Part shown: positions 34,991 to 46,505 of the stretch, in pieces
How positions within the stretch are numbered: position 1 is the stretch's first letter
How the letters are laid out: every line of letters begins with the position of its first letter
NCBI GenBank assembly: GCA_963693315.1
Contig: OY856186.1
Location: 95,646,943-95,710,942, forward strand
From: Diogma glabrata
Taxonomy: Eukaryota; Arthropoda; Insecta; Diptera; Cylindrotomidae
Length of the DNA: 64,000 nt
Reading direction: 5' to 3'
The notes under the pieces: generated by a model
Databases searched by the model: none
What the model saw: only the letters and a program-made list of their open reading frames with translations
Told to the model about the DNA's origin: nothing
Program-made: the position numbers and the translations under genes

Positions 34991-35044
34991 TAATTGAAAA
35001 GGGATTAGTAATGGATTAAAAATTGGATATTGATGTTATATTTT

Positions 35045-35717
35045 TTTTATATAGACCAACAAAAAGAAATGATATCAACGGAAAAAACATTAAAAATGTA
35101 AATTCAGCAGTTTTTTTTAAGATGTTTAATACACAATGTACGAAAACAAAACAAACAAAAAGAAATGATATCTTAGCGGAAAAAAACATCAAAAATGTAA
35201 ATACAGCAGTTTTTTAGAGAGATTAGGTACACAACGTAAAAAAACAAATAAAAAGCAATGATATCTTATCACACGCACATTTCAGCGGTAAGAACGTCAA
35301 AGGAACCAAATCAGGAGTTTGTTTTTAGGGTTTAATACACAACATAAAAGTACCAAACCAAAGAAATGATACATTTTGATAAGCAGATTGGATACTGCGA
35401 CAGTAAAAACATTTCATGTAACTATTCAAGCTAAAATTTTCAATAAACATACCAAGCTACAAAAATGTATGTACATTTTATGAACTAAAACTTAAAAATA
35501 AAAAATATATAAATAAATAGTCCCGATGGTCGACACAATTAAGTTTACAAAGTATAAATTTATTTTTCTTCGAATTCTAAATGTACAATGCATTATTTGA
35601 AAGTTAATCTGAAACGAGAGAAGTACAAGCCAAACGCAAAAGCTCTTTGAAGTGTAAGGGATCTCTTGTCATTAAACGCCCAAAATTAGGGCTTTCAAAA
35701 ATAAAATACTGTGTGCC
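35045..35717 (+). mobile_element. FB foldback element, copy 2 (left half only)
   Basis: Degenerate tandem units (35045-35239) lead into the left FB arm (from about 35240) and most of the loop, ending ACTGTGTGCC at 35717. The right arm is missing: the next base belongs to the exon fragment found whole at 59188. The reverse-complement version of this segment (54613-55305) continues into a complete FB, so this one is broken. Confidence 0.85.
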
Positions 35718-35860
35718 GAAATGGAGAATGACTTGTGGGCACAAGACGTCGACGATTCATCACCATCCCCTGATGTGATGGGGATATGCCATCCCAATAC
35801 GTCGATCCAGATACGGACGAAACTGAAGCGGGACCTTCCAAGAGGGCTAAATTAATTTAA
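35718..35860 (+). pseudogene. C-terminal gene fragment, truncated copy
   Basis: Begins inside the acidic block at EMENDLWAQDVDDSS. It has the same likely frameshift as the copies at 52737-52946 and 59188-59368, which carry its upstream part. After the GATGGGGATATG stretch, the better-looking frame reads DMPSQYVDPDTDE, then EAGPSKRAKLI and a stop. The parent protein was not recognised. Confidence 0.55.
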
Positions 35861-36029
35861 TTTTTTGATGGATGTTGAATATTACTCAATTTCCTAACAA
35901 ATAAACTTTCTAACTTTTGTTGTACTTATCTTTTTTACTTCATTATTCGTAGTTTAGCTTAAACATCATCGTTCACACTTGTCATTTTCTTTTTTAACAT
36001 CCCATCATAAAAGTTGGATAGTATATTCA

Positions 36030-36222
36030 GGGTCAAAATTCATTTGTAACGAAAGAATTGCAAAAAGTTACGAAAGTTCGAAAACATGATAAACTTTGAA
36101 AGGCTTGATCTCGGAAACTATTGGGTCTACAGAGACAGTTCTCCTATCATATTGTAGCAAATTTAGTCTAATTTTACGTCCTAAGAAAGGTTATAGGAAA
36201 ACAAAAAACAAGTCCTTTAGGG
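36030..36222 (-). repeat. Dispersed repeat R next to LTR
   Basis: Contains CTCGGAAACTATTGGGTCTA, CATATTGTAGCAAATTTAG and AAGTCCTTTAGGGT, directly flanking the gypsy LTR. The same junction occurs at 52368 and 59738, so the gypsy element or its ancestor inserted into repeat R. Bases 35861-36029 are non-coding. Confidence 0.7.
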
Positions 36223-37285
36223 TGTTATAGTTTGTTTTTTGAATAACTATAAACTTTAATTTTTAATAATAATTCTTTTTTTTTACTACTTGCATGAGAA
36301 ATTTCAATTATTTACTCAAAAACCCAAGACAAAAGGTATTTTTCTCAGCTAAGGTTACTAATAATTATTCCCCACACCTAATAATAAGTATTTTAGCACC
36401 TTAGTAAATAGTGGAAATATAATTTTTGTTCGTTTGTTAACTGAGTTCATCTTTGAATTTTTTTAGTTTCTTCTTAAAATAATAATAATATATTAAAAAA
36501 TAATAAGCGTTTTGATTTTATTTTAATAATAATAAATAATGAATGAATGCAAAAATTTCTTTGCCACTATAGTTTAGTTTATTTGAAATTTTAATTCGTG
36601 TTAAACAGAATTCTGTAGAAATTTAGTTTAGTTGTGAGTTGTAGACTAAAAAAATTCTAAATTTGACTCAACAATATTGAACAGATTTTCATTCAATTCA
36701 ATTCATGTCAAAAATAAATAAAAGCTATATATTTTAATGCAAAGCATATGTGATTTTTATATAGTTTTAAGAAAATTTATTGAAAATAAATTTCTAACTA
36801 AGCAGTCCTGAATAATAGATATCCAATACGCAATCCAATGATATGATACACAATGTTTCACCAAATCAAAAATTTTATTTATTCACCATTTGCTTATTAA
36901 TTGACATTTTATTTTGTGAATAATTAAAGAGTTTTAGTGCATTTTTTATATCAAGTAGTAAAAAAAATAGTATATAAACCTCGGTGAAGAAAATTTTCTC
37001 CATTTCGGTGCTTATCGGTGCTTATATCCACCTCAATGTAGAAAATTTACTTTATCACCTCGGTATATAATGTACTATTATTTCAGTTATTTATTTAACA
37101 CATTGATTGAACTTTATTTTACAAACTAGATTTTTATATTTTATATTTAGATATGATCAGCTTGATCGTTTAATTGATATTAAATTTTAAAGATAATAAA
37201 TTTTATATTTTATAAAATATCGGTATTTTTATGAGTGTAGATGTATATGTGTTTTTGCGTGTAAAATGTATGTTTTGTCTCTACA
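36223..37285 (-). mobile_element. Gypsy 3' LTR (minus copy 1) with nested element H
   Basis: LTR bounded by TGTTATAG on the plus strand and CTCTACA at 37285. An insertion (36279-37077) splits it relative to the uninterrupted LTR at 21429. This copy is 22 bp shorter than the others because the CpG core of the palindromic module has been lost: the phrase CGGTGCTTAT is repeated where ATTCGCTCGAAACTTCG stands in the copies at 51491 and 60.5 kb. Confidence 0.85.
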
Positions 37286-37342
37286 TAACCCTCCTTCAAG
37301 AATTTCATGAATTTAGATAAAATGTTATATTTTGAGAATAAT

Positions 37343-39278
37343 CTATTTGACTGTATATGCCGGTTTTATTCTATCAATTCCTATCGTTTGATATTTGCCA
37401 TTTATGTCCAACGTAAATTGTTTTCTGAATCTGCGTATTACTCGGTATGGTCCTTCATATGGACATTCCAATCCTACTTTCATTCGGTCTACTCTTACAA
37501 AGACATAATCGCACGTCTCTAAATCTTTCGGCATATACGCCTTATTGTTGTTAGGCTCGCGAGGGTTTTTTGCTTCAAGATGTCGCATTTGTTGTCTAAG
37601 TTTGTCAATAAAATCATTAGAATCCAATCTTTCGTCGCTTCTTGTTTTAACGACAAGTTCACCTGGGACTCTGAGAGATTGGCCATAAACTAAATCAGCT
37701 GGCGAACATTGTAAATCCTCTTTAATGGATGTTCTCATTCCTAATAAGACAAATGGTAGTTCTTCGAACCACTCTTGTGTATTTGCTCGTGCTCGAAGGG
37801 AACTCTTAAGAGTTCGGTGGAATCTTTCAACCATACCGTTACCTGCAGGGTGATAGGCAGTTGTGTGAATCCTGTGAGCACCAATTAATTTAGTTAGTTC
37901 TTCCATTAATTTTGATTCGAATATCGTTCCTTGATCCGTGGTGATAGTTAGTGGCGATCCAAAACGTGAAATGTATTGTAAGATGAATGTTTTTGCTGTT
38001 ACTATCGCGGTACCATCTTTTAAAGGGTACGCCTCCGGCCATCTGGTAAAGCGGTCAACGATGGTTAAAATATATGAACAACCATGTGAACGAGGGAGAG
38101 GACCAACTAAATCCAAATGGATATGTTCGAATCGGCTTCTTGGTAAAATAAATTGACCTGGTGCTGATTTCGTGTGTCGGTAAACTTTCGATCGCTGGCA
38201 ATTTAAACAAGCTTTTGCCCAATCTCCTATTTCCACTTGCATGTTAGGCCAGAAATATTTGCTCGATATCAGTTTCCTGGTGCCTTTAATGCGATAAGCT
38301 AAATTATGTAGTGTTTCGAAAATTTCACGACGCAATGACTTCGGTATATATGGTCGATTTTCCCTAGATGATATTTCACACCATATATTTGAATCATTTA
38401 CAGCGACTGATTCTAATTTCCACCGCCTACTATTATTTTCTTGATCTATTAAAATAGATTTTAGCTCATCATCGTCCGCCTGTAGTTTAACTAGTCGTTC
38501 GATTTCTATTCCAGTGTTATTAATTACTGAAATATTAGGTCGAGAAAGATAATCAGCAATTAAATTATCTTTTCCGGAAATATGGCGAATATCTGTGGTG
38601 AATTCGGATATGAATTCGAGATGCCTAGTTTGACGTGGACTGCGATCTGTTTTTGATGTAATGGCTGAAATCAACGGTTTATGATCGGTATATACGAAAA
38701 ACTGTCGTCCCTCAACAAAATGTTTAAAATGCTTTATTGACTGATATATTGCCAATAGTTCTTTGTCAAAGGCAGAGTAACGCTGCTCTGCTGGCTGAAG
38801 CTTTTTCGAAAAAAAACTTAGCGGCTCCCAAATATTTCTTTTGACATTGAATTGCTGAAGGACTGCTCCTATGGCTATTTCTGAACAGTCAGACGTTATA
38901 TTGAGTTTAGCTTTGTTTAAAGGATGAACCAATAATGTCATTTTTGCTAATGCCGTTTTAACGTTATCAAAAGCTTGTATACATTGTTCTGGAAATGGAA
39001 AAATATTCTTGGTTGTTTTCGTTTTAGTAAAAGTTTTCATATGATCATATATTGGAGCTAGCATGTCTGCATTGTGTGGTAAGAACCTATGATAATAATT
39101 TATCATGCCTAAGAATTTTTGTGTCTGTTTAACAGAAGTAGGTGGTTCTAATTTAAGCAAATCTTCTATGCGTTCTTTAGAAGGACTGATTCCATCTTTG
39201 GAAATAGTATACCCGAGAAAATTAAGTGTTTCGAAACCAAATTCGCATTTGGATACATTTATATTAAGTCCAAATTTT
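37343..39278 (-). pseudogene. Gypsy pol 3' part: RT end, RNase H, integrase (minus copy 1)
   Basis: The minus-strand frame carries the end of reverse transcriptase (GLNINVSKCEFGF, NFLGYTIS), a connection segment, and RNase H (ITSDCSEIAIGAVLQQ, SAFDKELLAIYQ, VYTDHKPL). Integrase follows with catalytic HLDLVGPLP, TTDQGTIFES and AGNGMVERFHR, then a GPY-like end (YEGPYRVIRRF). The zinc-binding region reads TLHNLAYRIKGTRKLI...CLNCQ, so the second His of the usual HHCC is replaced or deleted. The reading frame is otherwise open. It is separated from the first half of pol by LINE-A copy 2. Confidence 0.92.
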
Positions 39279-42061
39279 TTTTTTTTTTTTTTTTTAATAA
39301 GAAGTGTTGTGTAGTAGGAATTACAAAATGTGTCACAACAACACATAGATACCTTTTAAGACGTAGGTCCCACAACAACATGCGTCTTGAGGTATAGGTG
39401 GACGCCTTTTTTAAATCTTTGTGGATTGAAAGCACTCGAGACTATTGATTCGGGCAACGCATTCCATGTGTACGATGTACGCACAAAGAATTCTCTTTGC
39501 ATTCTATTACTATGACAGTGAGTAATCTCGACAGTTCGACCGCCCGCACACACCGATTGACGAGTAAAACGGGGAAAAACATATGTCTGAGGCATTATGG
39601 ACCTGATTTCATCCGAGCACTGCTGGTGACGATATTTATAAAAAACAACGAGATCAGCAACAGTGCGACGATGTTGCAGGGAATCAAGACCTAATGTTAA
39701 ATCTCGATCACCAACAATTCGTATAGCTCGCTTTTGAACAGAGTCCAAAAGAGCCAGGATAGTAACAGATGCAGCGCCCCAAACTTGACAACAATACTCC
39801 ATACAGGGACGAATATAGGACTTATAAATGTGGAGTAATTGATGCGGAGTAAAATATTTTTTACATCTATTGAGGAGGCCGAGTTTTCTTGACGCGCTCT
39901 TTGCCATGGCCATTATATGATCGTTCCAGAGTAAGTCATTGGATATTGTGACTCCCAATAAACGAATGCTTTCACATTCGCGTATTTGGTCGTCACACAT
40001 ATTAATTGAAATATCGTTGGGAAACTCGGTCTTTGATCTGGAAACAATCAATAACTGTGTTTTGGTGGAATTAAAATTGACCAAATTTTTGTCACCCCAA
40101 TCGGCGACTTTTTTTAGGTCCTCGTTTACATTTATGGCAGCGTCTCTCCGGACGGGATTTATTCGTTCATGCATTTTACCCTTTGAAGATAGGGGGACGA
40201 ATGACTTGTGCAGTGTACTATCATCTGCAATACTATTTATTGGGTTACTGGTGATTTGCAACAGTTCGTTGATATAAATTAAAAATAAAGTGGGAGATAA
40301 AACTGAGCCTTGGAGTACACCAGCGTTAATTAATTTGGACTCAGAAGAAAAGCCATCTATAGATACCGAGATGTATCGGTTAGACAGAAAATTTTGAATC
40401 AACTTCACGACTGCGGGATGAAAACCGTACGCAACGAGCTTGTTGATCAAGTTGGCATGCCAAATTCGATCAAATGCTTTTGAGATGTCTAATGCGATTA
40501 CGTACGTTTCACCACCTTTCTCAAGTATGCTATTCCAAATATGTGCCACATAGTTCAATAGATCGGTTGTTGATCTTTTGTTTCTAAAACCGTATTGGCT
40601 GTCAGATATCAAATGGTTGTCTTCCAAAAATTTGGATATGTGTGAATTAATATAGTGCTCGTATATTTTAGACATGACTGGGAGTAAGGCTATTGGTCTA
40701 TAATTTGAAATATCACATTTCGTTCCTTTTTTTGGGACAGGCTGGACATTGGCCAACTTCCAGCAGGATGGATAAATACCAGATTTATAGGATTTATAAA
40801 ATATTTTGGTGAGGGTTGGTGCAAGTTCTTTTGAAAATGTTTTTAGAATGACAGGAGGAATGTTGTCCAGACCAGAAGCTTTGTTGTTGTTTAACCCCCT
40901 TAAAAGTTTTTCGACAATTTTGGGTTTGAAATGTAATTGTTTCATATTAACTCCTGAAGACTGGATTTGGGGTATTTCTTTGGGAGTTTCTAAAACTGTT
41001 GAATTTGAAGCAAAGCGTTCCGCGAACAATGTAGCTTTCCTTGCAGGGTCAGTAATGATTGAGTCACCATCAATGATAGGAGGGATAGAAGATTTAGTAC
41101 CACAATTTAAAGAATTAATGGCACTGTAAAAACTTTTGTCAGAAATTGACACACTCGAAAGTTTTGCCGCTTTCGCTCTGTCAATCTCTGCTTTTTCGTT
41201 TTCGATTATCTGGTTTGATATTTTATTAGCCTTTAAATATTGGGATCGATTAACAGAGTTCTTTTTGTGAATCCAAATATTAAATAATCTACGTTTGTTT
41301 CTAAGAGCCAATTTGGCTGCTTTCGAAAACAAATACTTTTGTTGGGGTTTCATTATTGAAAAGGGAACGAATTTGTTAATACTGAATTGAATGGTTTCAG
41401 TAAAGTTTTGAGCAGAAACATTTACATCGTCAGTATAAAAACAATGACGATCAAAAGGGAAACCTTGAAAAAAACTTCGGAGACCATTGGTGTCCATCCT
41501 TGAAAAGTGAAACACTTTACGGGATTTGGGAACTCCAGTTTGTAGCAAATCAGCTTTGATAACTGATGTGACTAGATAATGGTCAGAATTTCCAATACTA
41601 CCCTTATCGACATTGACACTCGTAATATCTGGCATAGATGTGAGATAAAGGTCTAAGAGAAAACTTTTATCACCGCCATTACAAGGAGTGAAAGTTGGGC
41701 TTTTTACAATCTGCGTCAGGTCGTGCGATGCAGCAAATATTTCTGCCTGCCTTCCATTGTTGTCGTCTGTCATTTTGGAAAATTCCAACCACGATTTGTT
41801 GTGGACGTTGAAGTCACCGGTAACGATAACCTCACAACTTTGAAATTGTGCTCTAATTTCGTCGACAACATTAGTCAAGTCATTAAAAAAATTGGGATTA
41901 TGTTTGTTTGGGGACCGGTATAGAGCTATTGTGAAAAAAGAAATTTCAGGTAGACAAACCTTTAATACTACTGTACTGTAGCCATCACCATGTACTTCAT
42001 AATTTGGAAAGCGTTTATATCCAACACTCTCATGAATGTATGCACATACACCTTGATGGAG
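39275..42061 (-). mobile_element. LINE-A copy 2, inserted in gypsy pol
   Basis: The frame runs from about 42061 to the stop at 39356. It holds the C-terminal half of an endonuclease (VTGDFNVHNKSW, SPTFTPCNGG, GNSDHYLV) and a full reverse transcriptase (NNKASGLDNIPP, VQPVPKKGTK, YGFRNKRSTT, ALDISKAFDRIW). The T run at 39275-39294 is the poly(A) tail, and the 3' UTR is only about 60 bp. The catalytic motif reads IADDST here, where the other copies have FADDST. GVLQGSVLSP also carries Leu where Pro is usual. The copy lies inside the gypsy RT, in the same orientation as the host element. Confidence 0.92.
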
Positions 42062-43170
42062 TTTGATCTAAATCATCATATTTGATGAAATTGATCTAAA
42101 CGTTGTGCCAATAAATTTAAATGATCTTTGTGCTGCTCTTGGGATCTGCTAGCGACTAGAATATCGTCGATGTAAGCATAAGCAAAATCCATATCTCTTA
42201 ATACTTCGTCAATAAACCTTTGGAATGTTTGGGCCGCGTTTTTAAGTCCAAATGGCATCCTACAAAATTCGAATAATCCAAAGGGTGTTGTGATCGCTGT
42301 CTTGTGTACATCGCCAGGTGCTACTGGAATATGATGGTACGCACGTATTATATCGATTTTTGAAAAAATTATTGATCCTTCTAACTGATTTGTAAAATCG
42401 TGTACGTGAGGAATAGGGTAGCGATCAGATATTGTAACCGAATTTAGTTGACGGTAGTCACCGCAAGGTCTCCAATCCGTATTGGTTTTTTTTCGAACCA
42501 AATGTAGAGGTGATGCGGCATGAGATGACGACTTTAGACATATCCCAAGATTTAACATATGCTGAAATTCGGTTTTTGCAATTTTTAATTTGTCATCGTG
42601 AAGACGGCGCGGTTTTGCTGCTGGCAGCTGTCCGCTTGTATGGATATAATGTACTACGTTGTGTTTGACGTCAGCATTATAATCCGGCGGACTTGTTAAA
42701 GACGGATATTTCGAAAATATTTTGAAATATTCGCTATCCATTGAAAACAATTTTGGAGTAGGCGTATCAAATAATTTTGCCGTTGTATTTATTTCTAGAC
42801 CCGTATCAGTATCAGTAAGCTTCTTGTATTTACGGTTCACTGATAAGTTAAATTTAACCAAAAAATCTGCTCCAATTATTGGACGGTTGATATCTGCTAC
42901 AATGAAAGGATGAGTAAAATCTTTACGAAGTCCTAAATTTAATTGCAGAAGTCGAGTCCCGTAAGTAGAAATTTTGCTACCGTTTGCTGCACAAAGATTG
43001 TAATCTGATTTACTAAGATTTTTAGAAAAATTAGTACGTGGCACAATTGAGACATCAGCTCCAGTGTCTATTAGAAAATTCAAGTTTGTATTTTTACAAG
43101 TTATAAATAAGCGGCGTGAAATGATTTTGTCTTGGGTCGCCGCGTTTACCTTAGACAAATTTAGTTTTTT
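42062..43170 (-). pseudogene. Gypsy pol 5' part: protease and RT (minus copy 1)
   Basis: The frame begins after the shift site (43164-43170) and includes the protease FLIDTGADVSIVPR and the reverse transcriptase blocks TDWRPCGDYRQLN, FSKIDIIRAYHHI, FCRMPFGLKNAAQTF and the catalytic YIDDILVA. It ends at RLDQF (42088), where LINE-A enters. About 26 bp of filler lies at the junction. Confidence 0.92.
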
Positions 43171-43535
43171 TCAGCCTGCTTAAAATCGCACGGTTGTGTG
43201 CATTTTCTTGCTTTATGACCAAATTTATGGTGGTAGAAACAAGTTGGATATCTATTAACCTGTCTTGCGCTGCGTAACCGATTGTTGCTTTTGCTACGGT
43301 ATCTAACATGAGGAGAATTTTGGTTCCTAAACCTGATTCTTGTATCCCTATATTGTGGTCTACCTTGACGGTTCAAATGTAGTTCGTCTTTATTATGAAC
43401 AAAAACACTCCGTCCTGGTGATTGACTGCGATTATCAATTTGCGAAATTGAAGGAGTATGTGTGATTTCATTAATTTTGTCAGCCGTTGTTATAGTTTCG
43501 TTTATATCCGTGTCTTTAATTGCAGCTAAAATAGA
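43161..43535 (-). pseudogene. Gypsy gag 3' fragment (minus copy 1)
   Basis: Carries the C-terminal Gag: LAAIKDTDINETITTADK, an Arg/Ser/Asn-rich region, and the zinc knuckle CFYHHKFGHKARKCTQPC. The first part of Gag is missing. The match to the longer copy starts at 43535 (TCTATTTTAGC on the minus strand), exactly where the fragment at 30665 stops. FB sequence follows at once, and the Met-containing lead-in there is FB-derived. Confidence 0.88.
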
Positions 43536-44437
43536 AACACAACGTAAAAAAACAAATAAAAAGCAATGATATCTTATCACACGCACATTTCAGCGGTAAG
43601 AACGTCAAAGGAACCAAATCAGGAGTTTGTTTTTAGGGTTTAATACACAACATAAAAGTACCAAACCAAAGAAATGATACATTTTGATAAGCAGATTGGA
43701 TACTGCGACAGTAAAAACATATTATGTAACTATTCAAGCTAAAATTTTCAATAAACATACCAAGCTACAAAAATGTATGTACATTTTATGAACTAAAACT
43801 TAAAAATAAAAAATATATAAATAAATAGTCCCGATGGTCGACACACAATTAAGTTTACAAAGTATAAATTTATTTTTCTTCGAATTCTAAATGTACAATG
43901 CATTATTTGAAAGTTAATCTGAAACGAGAGAAGTACAAGCCAAACGCAAAAGCTCTTTGAAGTGTAAGGGATCTCTTGTCATTAAACGCCCAAAATTAGG
44001 GCTTTCAAAAATAAAATACTGTGTGCCTTCAAAGAGTTTTTGCGTTTGGCTTGTACTTCTCTCGTTTCAGATTAACTTTCAAATAATGCATTGTACATTT
44101 AGATTTCGAAGAAAAATAAATTTATACTTTGTAAACTTAGATGTGTCGACCATCGGGACTATTTATTTATATATTTTTTATTTTTAAGTTTTAGTTCATA
44201 AAATGTACATACATTTTTGTAGCTTGGTATGTTTATTGAAAATTTTAGCTTGAATAGTTACATGAAATGTTTTTACTGTCGCAGTATCCAATCTGCTTAT
44301 CAAAATGTATCATTTCTTTGGTTTGGTACTTTTATGTTGTGTATTAAACCCTAAAAACAAACTCCTGATTTGGTTCCTTTGACGTTCTTACCGCTGAAAT
44401 GTGCGTGTGATAAGATATCATTGCTTTTTATTTGTTT
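43536..44437 (+). mobile_element. FB foldback element, copy 3, between inverted gypsy copies
   Basis: Arms of about 410 bp centred near 43993.5, with the standard loop. It sits at the junction between the minus gypsy copy (to 43535) and the plus copy (leader from 44438). It therefore lies at the hinge of the large palindrome, although the palindrome's own symmetry point is near 44284 because the plus copy has extra gag sequence. Confidence 0.9.
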
Positions 44438-45406
44438 ACAATTACAGTTGACACAATCACACATTTAATTTTTGCTATTATTGAAATCAGTGATCATAAT
44501 TTTTAGAAATTTAATTTAATTATTCATTTGAAATTTTTTTTATCTTTAATATATTTTGTTTCTTTTTCTCTGATGATATTTTACATTATTTCTACAAAAT
44601 GACAGATACAAAAGAAAATCTTGAGACAAATACAATAGCTAGAGTAAAAATGCCTAGCTTTTGCCATTCATGTCCTACTACTTGGTTTGCTCTAATAGAA
44701 TCGACATTCTTAATCAATACGATAAAGAGCGACGATTTAAAATATCATCATTGTCTAACATCATTACCGGAAGATATTTTAATGACTTTAAATGACATTA
44801 TAAATAAGCCACCAACAGAAAGGAAATATGAAAAATTAAAATCAATTGTGCTTGAAAGACACAGAAAAAGAAACCAATAGAATTAAGAGACTGTTAAACG
44901 GCGTAGCAATTGGCGATGACACACCATCACAATATTATAGAAGATTGGAAGCGATGGTAGGGACATCACAAGCGATTACAGCCGACCTTCTCAAGCAAAT
45001 ATGGTTAAACGGTTTACCTATTAATGTTAAATCTATTTTAGCTGCAATTAAAGACACGGATATAAACGAAACTATAACAACGGCTGACAAAATTAATGAA
45101 ATCACACATACTCCTTCAATTTCGCAAATTGATAATCGCAGTCAATCACCAGGACGGAGTGTTTTTGTTCATAATAAAGACGAACTACATTTGAACCGTC
45201 AAGGTAGACCACAATATAGGGATACAAGAAGCAGGTTTAGGAACCAAAATTCTCCTCATGTTAGATACCGTAGCAAAAGCAACAATCGGTTACGCAGCGC
45301 AAGACAGGTTAATAGATATCCAACTTGTTTCTACCACCATAAATTTGGTCATAAAGCAAGAAAATGCACACAACCGTGCGATTTTAAGCAGGCTGAAAAA
45401 AACTAA
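44438..45406 (+). pseudogene. Gypsy gag (plus copy), Mag-like, one internal frameshift
   Basis: The leader is at 44438-44598 and the ATG at 44599. Gag-type sequence KMPSFCHSCPTTWFALIE and YHHCLTSLPEDILM precedes a frame change between about 44846 and 44880. GDDTPSQYYRRLEAMVG, IWLNGLPINVKSILAAI and the CFYHHKFGHKARKC zinc knuckle follow it. The stop UAA is at 45404-45406. The same frame change occurs in the fragment at 30230, so it is older than the duplications. The pattern matches Mag-clade gypsy elements of arthropods. No 5' LTR adjoins this copy, because FB copy 3 lies there instead. Confidence 0.88.
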
Positions 45407-45456
45407 ATTTGTCTAAGGTAAACGCGGCGACCCAAGACAAAATCATTTCACGCCGC
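45397..45456 (+). promoter_or_regulatory. Gag-pol -1 ribosomal frameshift signal
   Basis: A AAA AAC (45397-45403) lies in register with the gag codons GAA-AAA-AAC and is followed immediately by UAA. Slipping back one base enters the pol frame, which is open from here. A possible downstream stem pairs GCGGCG (45424-45429) with CGCCGC (45451-45456). The 20-nt spacer is longer than typical, so the role of the stem is uncertain. The same site occurs inverted at 43164-43170. Confidence 0.75.
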
Positions 45457-46479
45457 TTATTTATAACTTGTAAAAATACAAACTTGAATTTTCTAATAGA
45501 CACTGGAGCTGATGTCTCAATTGTGCCACGTACTAATTTTTCTAAAAATCTTAGTAAATCAGATTACAATCTTTGTGCAGCAAACGGTAGCAAAATTTCT
45601 ACTTACGGGACTCGACTTCTGCAATTAAATTTAGGACTTCGTAAAGATTTTACTCATCCTTTCATTGTAGCAGATATCAACCGTCCAATAATTGGAGCAG
45701 ATTTTTTGGTTAAATTTAACTTATCAGTGAACCGTAAATACAAGAAGCTTACTGATACTGATACGGGTCTAGAAATAAATACAACGGCAAAATTATTTGA
45801 TACGCCTACTCCAAAATTGTTTTCAATGGATAGCGAATATTTCAAAATATTTTCGAAATATCCGTCTTTAACAAGTCCGCCGGATTATAATGCTGACGTC
45901 AAACACAACGTAGTACATTATATCCATACAAGCGGACAGCTGCCAGCAGCAAAACCGCGCCGTCTTCACGATGACAAATTAAAAATTGCAAAAACCGAAT
46001 TTCAGCATATGTTAAATCTTGGGATATGTCTAAAGTCGTCATCTCATGCCGCATCACCTCTACATTTGGTTCGAAAAAAAACCAATACGGATTGGAGACC
46101 TTGCGGTGACTACCGTCAACTAAATTCGGTTACAATATCTGATCGCTACCCTATTCCTCACGTACACGATTTTACAAATCAGTTAGAAGGATCAATAATT
46201 TTTTCAAAAATCGATATAATACGTGCGTACCATCATATTCCAGTAGCACCTGGCGATGTACACAAGACAGCGATCACAACACCCTTTGGATTATTCGAAT
46301 TTTGTAGGATGCCATTTGGACTTAAAAACGCGGCCCAAACATTCCAAAGGTTTATTGACGAAGTATTAAGAGATATGGATTTTGCTTATGCTTACATCGA
46401 CGATATTCTAGTCGCTAGCAGATCCCAAGAGCAGCACAAAGATCATTTAAATTTATTGGCACAACGTTTAGATCAATTT
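45397..46479 (+). pseudogene. Gypsy pol 5' part: protease and RT (plus copy)
   Basis: Read by -1 frameshift from gag; there is no ATG at the start (the first start-like codon is TTG at 45409). It has the protease active site LIDTGADVS, then RT with WRPCGDYRQLN, PFGLKNAAQTF and YIDDILVAS. It breaks after RLDQF at 46479, where LINE-A copy 3 is inserted. The target duplication is AATTT (46475-46479 and 49292-49296). No predicted residue differences from the minus copy were found in this part. Confidence 0.92.
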
Positions 46480-46505
46480 CATCAAATATGATGATTTAGA
46501 TCAAA
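46480..46505 (+). other. Filler at the LINE-A 5' junction
   Basis: These 26 bases match neither gypsy nor LINE coding sequence. They contain TTTAGATCAA, a repeat of the gypsy target just upstream (46468-46476). The same filler is in every copy of this insertion. Confidence 0.75.

Larger units (their letters stand above)
30664..35717. repeat. Direct segmental duplication, unit 2
   Basis: Repeats 22908-29657 without LINE-A copy 1. Differences noticed include AAG to GAG in the epimerase pseudogene, two extra minisatellite units, and a one-base loss and a 3-base gain in LINE-B. It starts where the gag fragment breaks and ends inside the FB loop. The stretch 30666-31587 is non-coding. Confidence 0.9.

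Noticed and set aside
22908..35717. Processed (retro) copy of the epimerase gene
   Set aside because: An intron-like stretch with a splice acceptor precedes it and no poly(A) tail follows. A DNA-level duplication fits better.
43536..43586. ATG-led extension of the minus-strand gag fragment
   Set aside because: The first 19 codons lie in FB sequence. The gag match starts only at 43535.
37343..43586. An intact retrovirus with an envelope gene
   Set aside because: After integrase the sequence goes straight to the polypurine tract and LTR. There is no third open frame, so this is an LTR retrotransposon without env.
45409..45420. TTG at 45409 as an independent start of pol
   Set aside because: The pol frame is open upstream to the A_AAA_AAC site overlapping the gag stop. 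Frameshifting explains its expression better than a non-ATG start.
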